Assembly: GCA_029776555.1 (NCBI GenBank)
Contig: JAKOSZ010000191.1
Location: 1 to 10,803 of the forward strand
Length of the DNA stretch: 10,803 bases
Direction of reading: 5' to 3'
Source: Bacillota bacterium
GTDB lineage: Bacteria; Bacillota; Clostridia; Acetivibrionales; JAKOSZ01
The position numbers were made by a program, and so were the translations under genes. Under the pieces are notes generated by a model, which was not told the DNA's origin, searched no databases, and saw nothing but the letters and a program-made list of their open reading frames with translations. Positions 1 through 6,133 of the stretch are shown piece by piece; the first letter of the stretch is position 1, and each line of letters begins with the position of its first letter.

Positions 1-1462
1 CTATGAAGTACATGATGGCCCGCTCCGCCAGCCTGCTCATCCCCATGGAATCCAGGAACTGTATCCCCGGGGAACTCTCGGAACCAATGGCCGGGTACAC
101 ACCAATGGTGGGCATTACCGGGCCGTCGGGTTCAAGCCCGTAGTACACCAGGTCTATATGGAGAAGGCCCGCCTTTATCATTTCCTCTATGCGCCTTTCC
201 GGCAGTGAAATCTCAGCCGCGCCGGCCAGTTTCCCCCTCCAGAACCTGACGCACTCTTCAAGCCGGTTGTTAAAGCTGTTTTTAGCAAGGGCTTCGGCCC
301 TTTCCCTCGAAATGGGGCTGTGGGGTATCATAAACACGTACTCGGCCTTCTCGCCCGGTTCAAGCAGTACGGCCATTTCCTCCTGGGGCGCCGGTTTCCC
401 GTTAAGCCTTGCCACCATGTAAACGCGGCCCGAAGGGAAGCAGCCAAAGCCCGATTCCCCATCGTAATATGGCTTCTGAACCTCCTGCTTTTCATAAGAC
501 CGCATGGGAATCGGCTCCGGTATCTTCATCCAGCTGTAGCGGGGCGCCTTTGCGGTGTTTATGGCTTCAACCCTTACATATATGACCGTCTCCTCGTCCC
601 TTTCCATCTCCTGCCGGTGGAGGGCTTCCACTTTAGCCTGCTGGCCGGGGGTGAACATGTGTCCTAAGGCATGCTCATCCGCCACCAGGAAGTGGGTGCC
701 CCTCACATGTTCGGGGTCAAGAGGGCTTTTTTCATTGGTCACAAAGAACTTCATTTTGTAGACTACTTCTTCGTCTGTAAAACTGGCGTTCAGTATGGGC
801 AGAACACCGTCCTCAAGCCTTCTTGTAAGGTCCTGGGCGCAGCCCAGACCGCGCCCTGCCATAAAGTTGTACCTCACCCGCGCGTCGCCGAACTCAGGCA
901 CGTTTAAATTTTTCCAGTGATGCCTGGGGGCTATCCAGTCCCACATCTCGGTGTGGTCTCCCCTGAAGCCCACCTCAAATATCCTGATATCCCGCGATAT
1001 TCCCAGCCAGGTGGGGCATTTCAAATCACGGGTGAATTTGCTTGCGTTCTCATAGCTTTCCTCCGGGGCGGCCTCAATTTCCTGCAGTTTGGACAGCCCG
1101 CAGCTTTTTTCCACGTCCCTGCTGATTTCAAGGTAATCCCTCTTGTCCTCCGCTTCCGTCACCGCAACGGAATACTCGGGTATGTATATGGGGTAACTGC
1201 TCTTTACATCCCTTAAAAAGAAGCTGAAAGGGTTCTCCTTGGTCCGGACCCTTACCAGCGTTTGGTTTGCGCCCAGGCCCACCAGGGCTCCTTCCACTTC
1301 CACGTCCAGCCTGCAGGGTCCCTCACCGCTGAACTTAAACTCAACGCCCTTTACCTGCCCCCTGCCTCCCGAGGCCGTCATTTTCACAATCCTGCCCTTG
1401 TTTACCCCGATGCTGCCTTCAGGCTTACCGCCCTGCCAGAGTATGGAAAAACCCTTCTTCAT
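1..1462 (-). CDS. Six-hairpin glycosidase-like protein, C-terminus cut by window edge
   Basis: The reverse strand is open for 487 codons from an ATG at 1462 to the window edge, so the C-terminus is missing. An AAAGAGGGG ribosome binding site (1469-1477) lies 6 nt upstream, and an in-frame TGA just beyond it rules out a much longer start. The first 400 or so residues look beta-rich with no signal peptide or membrane helix, so a cytoplasmic protein is inferred. From about residue 400 the pattern FWRGKL, then ISLPERRIEEMIKAGLLHIDL, then a Tyr/Pro/Gly-rich stretch and FLDSMGMSRLAERA resembles the start of the (alpha/alpha)6 barrel of rhamnosidase- or GH65/GH95-like glycosidases, where a beta-sandwich precedes the barrel. 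Catalytic residues would lie in the missing part, so neither substrate nor activity can be assigned. It could also be a non-catalytic barrel protein. The gene lies downstream of the LysM protein gene on the same strand but is separated from it by terminators. Confidence 0.6.
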   Translation of the reverse strand, partial: MKKGFSILWQGGKPEGSIGVNKGRIVKMTASGGRGQVKGVEFKFSGEGPCRLDVEVEGALVGLGANQTLVRVRTKENPFSFFLRDVKSSYPIYIPEYSVAVTEAEDKRDYLEISRDVEKSCGLSKLQEIEAAPEESYENASKFTRDLKCPTWLGISRDIRIFEVGFRGDHTEMWDWIAPRHHWKNLNVPEFGDARVRYNFMAGRGLGCAQDLTRRLEDGVLPILNASFTDEEVVYKMKFFVTNEKSPLDPEHVRGTHFLVADEHALGHMFTPGQQAKVEALHRQEMERDEETVIYVRVEAINTAKAPRYSWMKIPEPIPMRSYEKQEVQKPYYDGESGFGCFPSGRVYMVARLNGKPAPQEEMAVLLEPGEKAEYVFMIPHSPISRERAEALAKNSFNNRLEECVRFWRGKLAGAAEISLPERRIEEMIKAGLLHIDLVYYGLEPDGPVMPTIGVYPAIGSESSPGIQFLDSMGMSRLAERAIMYFI

Positions 1463-1717
1463 AAGAATCCCCTCTTTATTCCTGTCATCTTTATCTCAGC
1501 TTGCCTTCAGCCTTTTTTAGGTCATGCAAGCCTTTTACCAATCGCCGCCCCGCCGCTTTCAGCGGTCGGCCCGCCGCGCCGGATTGGATTTCGCCCTTTT
1601 TAACCCGTTGAAACATGAAAAATAACCGCAGAAACTGAGGTTATCGCGAAAAAAAGAAAACTCCCTGGCAGTAAGCCCAATACCGCAAAAACGATGCCGG
1701 CGCAAATAAAACGCCGG
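1463..1717. other. Intergenic region with two terminators
   Basis: No gene is visible here. The stretch holds two hairpin terminators for the upstream LysM gene (annotated separately), a short CCGCT-GAA-AGCGG hairpin on the minus strand near 1555-1567, and the ribosome binding site of the glycosidase-like gene. I looked for a -35/-10 pair for that gene and found none that was convincing. Confidence 0.5.
1618..1644 (-). terminator. Second hairpin terminator after the LysM gene
   Basis: On the minus strand ATAACC pairs with GGTTAT (1639-1644 with 1622-1627). A CAG/CTG inner stem continues it after one mismatch, with a 3-nt loop, and a run of T follows. It is a plausible intrinsic terminator, weaker than the one at 1687-1718, and may act as backup for it. 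Confidence 0.55.
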
Positions 1718-1718
1718 C
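1687..1718 (-). terminator. Intrinsic terminator overlapping the LysM gene stop codon
   Basis: A perfect 7-bp GC stem (GCCGGCG, 1712-1718, with CGCCGGC, 1696-1702) and a 9-nt loop are followed on the minus strand by ATCG and five T residues. The stem includes the last base of the TAG stop codon, so termination comes right after translation ends. Confidence 0.75.
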
Positions 1719-3070
1719 TACTCAACGGCAGGTATTATAAGCTCCTGGCCGGGGAAAATCCTGTCAGGTTCTTCAATATCGTTGGCTTCAACAATCAATA
1801 TGTATTTATCCGGGTCGCCGTAGAACTTCACGCTAATGCTATAAAGGCTGTCGCCGGCCTTCACCACATACCTGGTGGGCAAGCCTCCGGGTTCCTGCGG
1901 TGACTCCTCTCCCGAGGGAGCGCCGTTTTCGCCCTCGCTGCCCGGGTCCTCCGTTTCTCCCATATTTCCGTTTTCTTCGGGAAAGACGCCGATTTCATCC
2001 TCTTCGCCGTTTTCCAGCCCGTCGGTATAACTGCCGGGCCTGTCCGGGGACTTTTTGAAACTGAACAGGCCGGGATTCCACAGCGATACCGTAAGCCACG
2101 CCAATGCGCCTATCAAAACAAGAGCGGCAATGGTCCTGACCAGCTTTTTGCCTGCGCTGCCTTTCCTGGTGGTTTTTAAATAAGTTCCGCGCCTTGACGA
2201 AGATTTAGCGGCCAGGGTCCCGGCAACCACTGTGCCCTCCTGGGAAAGCACCTCGTCAACCCTTGCCGCAAGCACAGTAACCGGACCCTCGCACCCGCCC
2301 TCCAGGGCTGCCTTTGCGAAGGTGTTAGCGATATAGGACGTATCCCTGCCGGAGGCCATTAAGTCGGTTTTCAGTTCGTCGTCAATGGCCCTGTCCACCT
2401 CCCGGCTCAACAGCAGGAAGACGTCCCCCCGCCTCACCGGGAAGCTCTTGACCTTGTTGATCTCCGACTCGCTCCCGCCGCCGTTGGCCTTCAGCTTGCT
2501 GAAAAGGAGCTTGGCCTGCTCTTCGTTTATAATTCCCATCCTGAGAAGCCTGTCCACCTTGTCATTGTTGCCTGTGAGGCTCTTTACGGCGCCGTCCCTG
2601 TAAAGATACAGGCATCCGTCTCCCGAGCTTACCGCCGCAGCCCTTCCCTCTGAAAAATAAAGGCAGGCAAAGCAGTTTATCTCCTCCGAAGAAGCGGCCG
2701 CCTCTTCCGTATCCGGGTTTTCCCTTCCCAGTCTCAGGCTGTGCATGACATTTTCAGCCTGGTTTACGTATTCGACTATCTCTTCCAGCTTGCTGTCTAT
2801 GCATGCTCCACTCTTGCCAAGCTTTTCCTGAATTTTTTTAAGTTCTCTGCCAAAGGACAGGGAAGACAGGTTTCCCCCTGCCTGATTACCTATACCGGTG
2901 CCCACGGCAAGCATGTATTCATTTACGTTCTCTTTGGCCGAAAACTGCATTCCGGCAGGTTCATACTCCTGCCTGTAGCGGCCATTGACATAAAAGCTGC
3001 ACTCCGTTGCCCCGTCACCGGACCCAGGATAAGAAACGGCGGATACATCAAGTTTAATGAGGTGCTCCAT
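1718..3070 (-). CDS. Degenerate PP2C-like domain, TM helix and LysM domain protein
   Basis: This 450-residue protein starts at ATG 3070, 8 nt after an AAGGGG site. Residues 1-275 follow the PPM/PP2C layout, but the metal-binding positions are lost. The usual NED region reads ATECSF (21-26), the DGxGG motif reads VGTGIGNQAGG (56-66), the GDSR-like strand reads GDGCLYLYRDG (150-160), the LLxSDG motif reads LLLSREVD (219-226), and the terminal DNxT reads EGPVT (261-265). Phosphatase activity is therefore unlikely; a binding or scaffold role is inferred. A basic patch (about 294-309) precedes one hydrophobic helix (about 311-331), which suggests N-in, C-out. An acidic Gly/Glu/Pro linker (340-396) leads to a LysM domain (about 400-447, YVVKAGDSLYSIS to PGQELIIP), which in known families binds peptidoglycan or chitin-like glycans. 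The protein could tie wall state to a cytoplasmic partner; no kinase gene is nearby. LysM and TM calls are firm, PP2C ancestry moderate. Confidence 0.85.
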   Translation of the reverse strand: MEHLIKLDVSAVSYPGSGDGATECSFYVNGRYRQEYEPAGMQFSAKENVNEYMLAVGTGIGNQAGGNLSSLSFGRELKKIQEKLGKSGACIDSKLEEIVEYVNQAENVMHSLRLGRENPDTEEAAASSEEINCFACLYFSEGRAAAVSSGDGCLYLYRDGAVKSLTGNNDKVDRLLRMGIINEEQAKLLFSKLKANGGGSESEINKVKSFPVRRGDVFLLLSREVDRAIDDELKTDLMASGRDTSYIANTFAKAALEGGCEGPVTVLAARVDEVLSQEGTVVAGTLAAKSSSRRGTYLKTTRKGSAGKKLVRTIAALVLIGALAWLTVSLWNPGLFSFKKSPDRPGSYTDGLENGEEDEIGVFPEENGNMGETEDPGSEGENGAPSGEESPQEPGGLPTRYVVKAGDSLYSISVKFYGDPDKYILIVEANDIEEPDRIFPGQELIIPAVE

Positions 3071-3277
3071 ACAAAAAACCCCTTGTCATATGTTCTGGAA
3101 AGGCTGACTTTAAAGGCGTTGCCGCGAGAATTAACCGGATATTCAAGAGTTATCCGCCTGCCATGTGTTGTTTGCGTGCTGTTGCCGCTGCAGGCTGGGC
3201 ACTGCGTATTTTTCCGGCGGCAGCTTAAGCATAAAATCCTGGGATATTTAAACTGTTTAAGTTAACAGCCCAGTTAA

Positions 3278-3306
3278 ATAGTACCATAAAAAGAATAACA
3301 ATTCAA
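3278..3306 (-). promoter_or_regulatory. Predicted sigma-A promoter for the PP2C-LysM gene
   Basis: On the minus strand a TTGAAT -35 (3301-3306), a 17-bp spacer and a TACTAT -10 (3278-3283) form a moderate sigma-A match. Transcription would start near 3271, leaving a leader of about 200 nt before the start codon at 3070. A closer but weaker promoter cannot be ruled out. Confidence 0.45.
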
Positions 3307-3312
3307 CGCGCA

Positions 3313-3341
3313 TTGAAGAAGGAGCCTCTTTTGTGTATAAT
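3313..3341 (+). promoter_or_regulatory. Sigma-A promoter of argJ
   Basis: TTGAAG (3313-3318), an exact 17-bp spacer and a perfect TATAAT (3336-3341) make a strong sigma-A promoter. A run of nine T residues (3341-3349) directly overlaps and follows the -10, and the start site should fall at its end, near 3348-3350. The leader is about 45 nt. I see no clear ARG box (TGAAT-type palindrome) for ArgR/AhrC. Confidence 0.7.
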
Positions 3342-3395
3342 TTTTTTTTAATACGGACAAATGTTTTAAAAATTCGTGATGAATAGAGGTGCCAT

Positions 3396-4601
3396 ATGTT
3401 CAAGGAAATTGAAGGCGGCGTGACCGCGCCCCGGGGCTTTAAAGCCTCAGGCGTCGCGTGCGGCCTTAAAAAGGACGGCAAAAAGGACCTGGCCCTAATA
3501 GTGTCGGACAACACCGCCAGCGCGGCGGGTGTGTTTACCACCAACCTGGTGAAGGGCCACTCCTTGATGCTGACAATGGAGAACATAAAGAAGGGGCGGG
3601 CCAGGGCGGTTTTGATAAACAGCGGCAACGCCAACGCCTGCCTGGGGAAACGGGGCCAGGATGACGCCCTGGAAATGGCGACCCTGGCGGCAAAGGCCCT
3701 GGGCTGTGACAGGACCGAAGTCCTGGTGGGGTCAACCGGGGTTATAGGCATACCCCTCAACATGGAGGCCGTCCGGCAGGGTATAGACCTGGCTGCGGCC
3801 AGCCTCTCCTATACCGGAGGCCATCAGGCCAAGGAGGCCATAATGACCACCGACCTCGTCCCCAAGGAGGCTGCGGTTTCGGTGCCAATAGGCGGTAAGG
3901 AGGTCCGCATCGGGGGAATGGCAAAGGGTTCAGGCATGATCCACCCTAACATGGCTACGATGATAGGGGTTATTACCACTGATGCTTCCATTTCTCCGGA
4001 GCTCCTCTCCTGCGCTTTAAAAAGGGCGGTCAAACATAGCTTTAACAGGGTTTCGGTAGACGGCGACACCAGCGTCTGCGATATGGTGGTCATACTGGCC
4101 AACGGCCAGGCGGACAATGACCCCCTGGCCCCTGAAAGCGGCTCTTTTGAGGCCTTCTGTGAAGCCCTGGATTATGTCTGTGCCCGCCTGGCGAAAATGA
4201 TAGCCGCCGACGGGGAAGGGGCCACAAAGCTGGTGGAGGTGGCGGTGGAGCATGCTCCCTCCGAAGAGGACGCCTATAAAATAGTCTGTGCGGTGGCCAA
4301 GTCCCCCCTGGTTAAGACGGCGATTTTCGGCGGGGACGCCAACTGGGGCAGGATTTTTACCGCTGCGGGCTATTCCGGGGCCCGGTTCAACCCTGACCTG
4401 GCAGACATATACATAGGCGACCTCATGGTTTGTCAAAACGGCACGGCCCTGCCCTTTGACGAGGAAAAGGCCGCAAAGCTCCTCGGGGAGAAAGAGGTAA
4501 AAATCCTCATTGACTTAAAACAGGGCGGTTTTTCCGACAGGATGTGGACCTGCGACTTTTCCTGTGATTACGTGCGGATAAACGGCAGCTACAGGTCCTA
4601 A
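3396..4601 (+). CDS. argJ: Glutamate N-acetyltransferase / amino-acid acetyltransferase ArgJ
   Basis: ArgJ moves the acetyl group from N-acetylornithine to glutamate, which recycles acetyl groups in arginine biosynthesis. Bifunctional forms also make N-acetylglutamate from acetyl-CoA. The 401-residue length is normal for the family. Visible signatures are the N-terminal GGVTAPRGFKASGV block, VLINSGNANACLG (72-84), the oxyanion-hole region GSTGVIG (112-118), and the self-cleavage site MATMIGV, in which Thr188 would be the nucleophile and the new N-terminus of the beta chain. The C-terminus YVRINGSYRS is also typical. The start is set by GAGGTG 4 nt upstream of ATG 3396. No other arg gene is in the window, whereas in many Firmicutes argJ sits with argC, argB and argD. 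Mono- or bifunctionality cannot be read from the sequence; a linear pathway with a separate argA-like enzyme would be compatible with either. Confidence 0.95.
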   Translation: MFKEIEGGVTAPRGFKASGVACGLKKDGKKDLALIVSDNTASAAGVFTTNLVKGHSLMLTMENIKKGRARAVLINSGNANACLGKRGQDDALEMATLAAKALGCDRTEVLVGSTGVIGIPLNMEAVRQGIDLAAASLSYTGGHQAKEAIMTTDLVPKEAAVSVPIGGKEVRIGGMAKGSGMIHPNMATMIGVITTDASISPELLSCALKRAVKHSFNRVSVDGDTSVCDMVVILANGQADNDPLAPESGSFEAFCEALDYVCARLAKMIAADGEGATKLVEVAVEHAPSEEDAYKIVCAVAKSPLVKTAIFGGDANWGRIFTAAGYSGARFNPDLADIYIGDLMVCQNGTALPFDEEKAAKLLGEKEVKILIDLKQGGFSDRMWTCDFSCDYVRINGSYRS

Positions 4602-4609
4602 GCCCGGTG

Positions 4610-4638
4610 TTGTCCTTTCCCTGTTTAACTGGTATAAT
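4610..4638 (+). promoter_or_regulatory. Predicted sigma-A promoter of cheW
   Basis: TTGTCC (4610-4615), a 17-bp spacer and a perfect TATAAT (4633-4638) lie just after the argJ stop, so cheW is likely transcribed on its own. The start site would be near 4645, with a 90-nt leader. A perfect 10-bp palindrome, ATGTATACAT (4659-4668), sits about 15 nt into the transcript and could be a protein site. No sigma-D-type flagellar promoter is seen. Confidence 0.6.
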
Positions 4639-4734
4639 TTCGTATGTCAAGGCAGATTATGTATACATGGGCGTTTCATTCAGCATGCGGCAGGGGGTTT
4701 TATATCGGCGCAAGCCTTTTTTGGAGGGATAGCT

Positions 4735-5190
4735 ATGGCGAGCTGTCAGCTTCTGATTTTTAAGCTGGGTAGTCATGACTTCGCTGTGGACATTGAGCAC
4801 GTGGACACCATCATACCGTACCAGGAGACCACAAAGGTGCCAAACACCCCGGAATACCTGGAAGGCCTCATAGATGTGAGAGGTAAAATATACACGGTTT
4901 TCAACCTGAGAAAACGCCTTAAAATGTCCGAAGATGGGGAAAGCTCCCCCACCAGGATCATCGTGCTGAACTATAAATCGGCTTCAGTCAGCTTCCTGGC
5001 CGATTCGGCCAACGAAATACTGAGGACCGACCGGGAGAATGTTGAGCCCGTGCCCGAAACCCTGGAAACTCTTGACAGGAGCTTCCTGTCCGGGGTAATG
5101 AAGTCCCAGGAGCGCCTCATACTCCTTCTTGACCTGGAGGCTCTGACCAGCTGCGCAAAAGAAGGAAGCCCGGAGGCGGCAGAAGCCTGA
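4735..5190 (+). CDS. cheW: CheW-like chemotaxis adaptor
   Basis: CheW couples chemoreceptors (MCPs) to the kinase CheA at the inner face of the membrane. The 151 residues form a single CheW domain of usual length: an N-terminal LLIFKLGSHDFAVDIEHVDTI strand pair, the VPNTPEYLEGLIDVRGKIYTV block (about 35-55, with the Gly-Leu-Ile-x-x-Arg-Gly signature), FNLRKRL, then ADSANEILR (about 90-98) and the ILLLDLEAL C-terminal strand. GGAGGG stands 6 nt before ATG 4735. No cheA, mcp or flagellar gene is nearby, so it is an orphan copy here. It could serve chemotaxis, or another array that uses a CheA-type kinase; the sequence does not say which. The reading frame ends exactly where the convergent amidase gene ends, with no intrinsic terminator between them. 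Confidence 0.9.
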   Translation: MASCQLLIFKLGSHDFAVDIEHVDTIIPYQETTKVPNTPEYLEGLIDVRGKIYTVFNLRKRLKMSEDGESSPTRIIVLNYKSASVSFLADSANEILRTDRENVEPVPETLETLDRSFLSGVMKSQERLILLLDLEALTSCAKEGSPEAAEA

Positions 5191-5715
5191 TCAGTAGTAC
5201 TTCCTGGCGCCAAGTATGTGGAGGACCCTGAGCTCCCTCCAGCTGTAGTTTGTGATGGGGTAGTAGTCCCTGTCAAAGGTATGGGCCGCCACCAGTATGT
5301 TGCCCAGCGACGGCGGTGAGCCTGTCTGCACAACCACAGGGGAGTGGTTGTACACCCCTCCTCCCAGAAAGGACAGCTGAATAATATCGCCTATCTCCAC
5401 GTCCCTTATGTCCGCTTCCACGGCAAAAGGCCCCGGTCCCTTATTGGTAACCAAAAACCTGTAGAGGAAGTTCACCCCGGTCCAGGAGGGCGTCCTGTCG
5501 TTGGCATTCCTGTAGTACCAGCCGTAAACCGGCGTGTAGTTCATTACCCCGCAGCCCTCGTACAGGACCTGGGACGCAAAGTTGGTGCAGTCCCCTCCCA
5601 GTTTTTCAAAGTCGTAATAGCGGTGGTTTCTCCCGTAGGCCCACATATGGGCGTAGGCAACCGCCTTTTCCCTGTTGTAGGGAACCACCGTCAGGTTCCT
5701 GAAGTAATACTCCAC
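5191..5715 (-). CDS. Amidase_6 (putative amidase) domain protein
   Basis: This 174-residue protein is nearly all one Amidase_6 domain, a papain-like fold related to NlpC/P60 and CHAP cysteine peptidases. It shows the family N-terminus YNREKAVAYAHMWAYGRN, the catalytic Cys motif GGDCTNFASQ (Cys43), a Trp/Tyr-rich middle (VYGWYYRNANDRTPSWTG), the GDIIQL turn (109-114), and the histidine of VYNHSPVV (His124). His145 and Asp148 in AHTFDRD are further conserved polar residues. Substrates are not established for most members; cleavage of an amide bond in cell-wall peptide is a guess from related folds. It has no signal peptide or membrane helix, so it looks cytoplasmic or released by lysis or another route. 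The GTG start at 5715 is chosen because AAAGGTGGG (5722-5730) stands 6 nt upstream. Three 26-bp repeats lie 42-119 bp upstream of the start. Confidence 0.85.
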   Translation of the reverse strand: MEYYFRNLTVVPYNREKAVAYAHMWAYGRNHRYYDFEKLGGDCTNFASQVLYEGCGVMNYTPVYGWYYRNANDRTPSWTGVNFLYRFLVTNKGPGPFAVEADIRDVEIGDIIQLSFLGGGVYNHSPVVVQTGSPPSLGNILVAAHTFDRDYYPITNYSWRELRVLHILGARKYY

Positions 5716-5756
5716 TTCTTACCCACCTTTTTGAAAATGCCCCATCCCGCATAAAG

Positions 5757-5834
5757 CCCTTCAATCTTATGGGATACTGAAACCGTTCAATCTTACGGGA
5801 CGCTGAAGCCGTTCAACCTTACGGGCTATCTTAC
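5757..5834. repeat. Three 26-bp tandem repeats
   Basis: Units at 5757-5782, 5783-5808 and 5809-5834 share the core CCGTTCAATCTTACGG (variants CCCTTCAATCTTATGG and CCGTTCAACCTTACGG). Units 1 and 2 also share GGGA-(C/T)-(A/G)-CTGAA; unit 3 diverges after ACGGGCT. The core of units 2 and 3 carries a CCGT/ACGG dyad. The copies have no spacers between them, so this is not a CRISPR array. The repeats lie directly upstream of the amidase gene on its transcribed side. Confidence 0.8.
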
Positions 5835-5968
5835 TAACAGACTATGTTGGCGCATAAAAGCTGTTACATTTTTAAGGGAGCTTCTTAACTTGTGCCCTCC
5901 CCTGTTGCCATTTCACCTGCGGTAAAAGCCAATTCAGCCCGCGGCAGGAGCGCCCGGGCCATATGCGG

Positions 5969-6060
5969 GCAAACCCGACGGGGCGGCAGTAAAAGCCAGT
6001 GCCATTTCCAGGGCTTCCTGCTGTTTCAAGTGGCAGACCCGCCGGAGCGGCAGCGGAAGC
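5969..6060. repeat. Imperfect 28-bp repeat pair
   Basis: Segments 5969-5996 and 6033-6060 match at 22 of 28 positions, sharing ACCCG, CGG, GCGGCAG and AAGC blocks. The 36 bp between them are not repeated. TAAAAGCC also recurs near 5922. This may be decayed low-complexity GC-rich sequence. Confidence 0.45.
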
Positions 6061-6085
6061 GGCTTTATCAGCTGTTTTGGGCGTG

Positions 6086-6116
6086 AAAAAAGCGCCGGTT
6101 AAAACTTAACCGACGC
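6086..6116 (-). terminator. Intrinsic terminator of the clpE-like gene
   Basis: On the minus strand GCGTCGGTTA (6107-6116) pairs with TAACCGGCGC (6092-6101) in a 10-bp stem with one G-T wobble and a 5-nt loop. Six T residues follow (6086-6091). It begins 18 nt after the stop codon. Confidence 0.88.
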
Positions 6117-6133
6117 CTTATGCCTTAAGTTTA

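Larger units (their letters stand above)
3071..3395. other. Divergent promoter region between the LysM gene and argJ
   Basis: No gene is visible in these 325 bp. The region holds back-to-back sigma-A-like promoters (annotated separately), a roughly 200-nt predicted leader for the LysM gene, and short inverted repeats around 3251-3275 (CTGTT/AACAG nested with AACTG/CAGTT) just past the minus-strand -10 box. Those repeats could be an operator. A GTTGCCGC/GCGGCAGC pair at about 3181-3226 could fold in the leader. I recognise no known riboswitch. Confidence 0.5.
5716..6133. other. Non-coding stretch with repeats, upstream of the amidase gene
   Basis: No credible gene is visible in these 418 bp. 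From left to right it holds the amidase ribosome binding site, three 26-bp tandem repeats (5757-5834), a TAACAG/CTGTTA inverted pair near 5835-5864, an imperfect 28-bp repeat pair (5969-5996 and 6033-6060), and the clpE terminator (6086-6116). I could not pick a convincing promoter for the amidase gene. The open frames here lack either a start codon or a well-placed ribosome binding site. Confidence 0.55.

Noticed and set aside
1239..1603. Plus-strand frames over the glycosidase-like gene
   Set aside because: The continuous 487-codon minus-strand frame with a good ribosome binding site and domain-like sequence explains this DNA.
3257..3763. Minus-strand frame overlapping the argJ 5' end
   Set aside because: It is a shadow frame of argJ with Arg/Pro/Ser-rich translation and no domain.
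4659..4668. Palindrome ATGTATACAT in the cheW leader as a firm operator
   Set aside because: It is only 10 bp and a single copy, so chance is likely; it is mentioned under the promoter only.
5757..5834. CRISPR-like repeats
   Set aside because: The units follow one another without spacers, diverge, and have no cas genes nearby.
5875..6085. Minus-strand open frame after the clpE terminator
   Set aside because: It lacks an ATG or GTG start with a ribosome binding site and looks like chance openness in GC-rich DNA.
5892..6086. Small plus-strand gene of 64 codons starting at GTG
   Set aside because: It has a poorly spaced ribosome binding site, low-complexity GC-rich composition, no recognisable domain, and runs into the clpE terminator.
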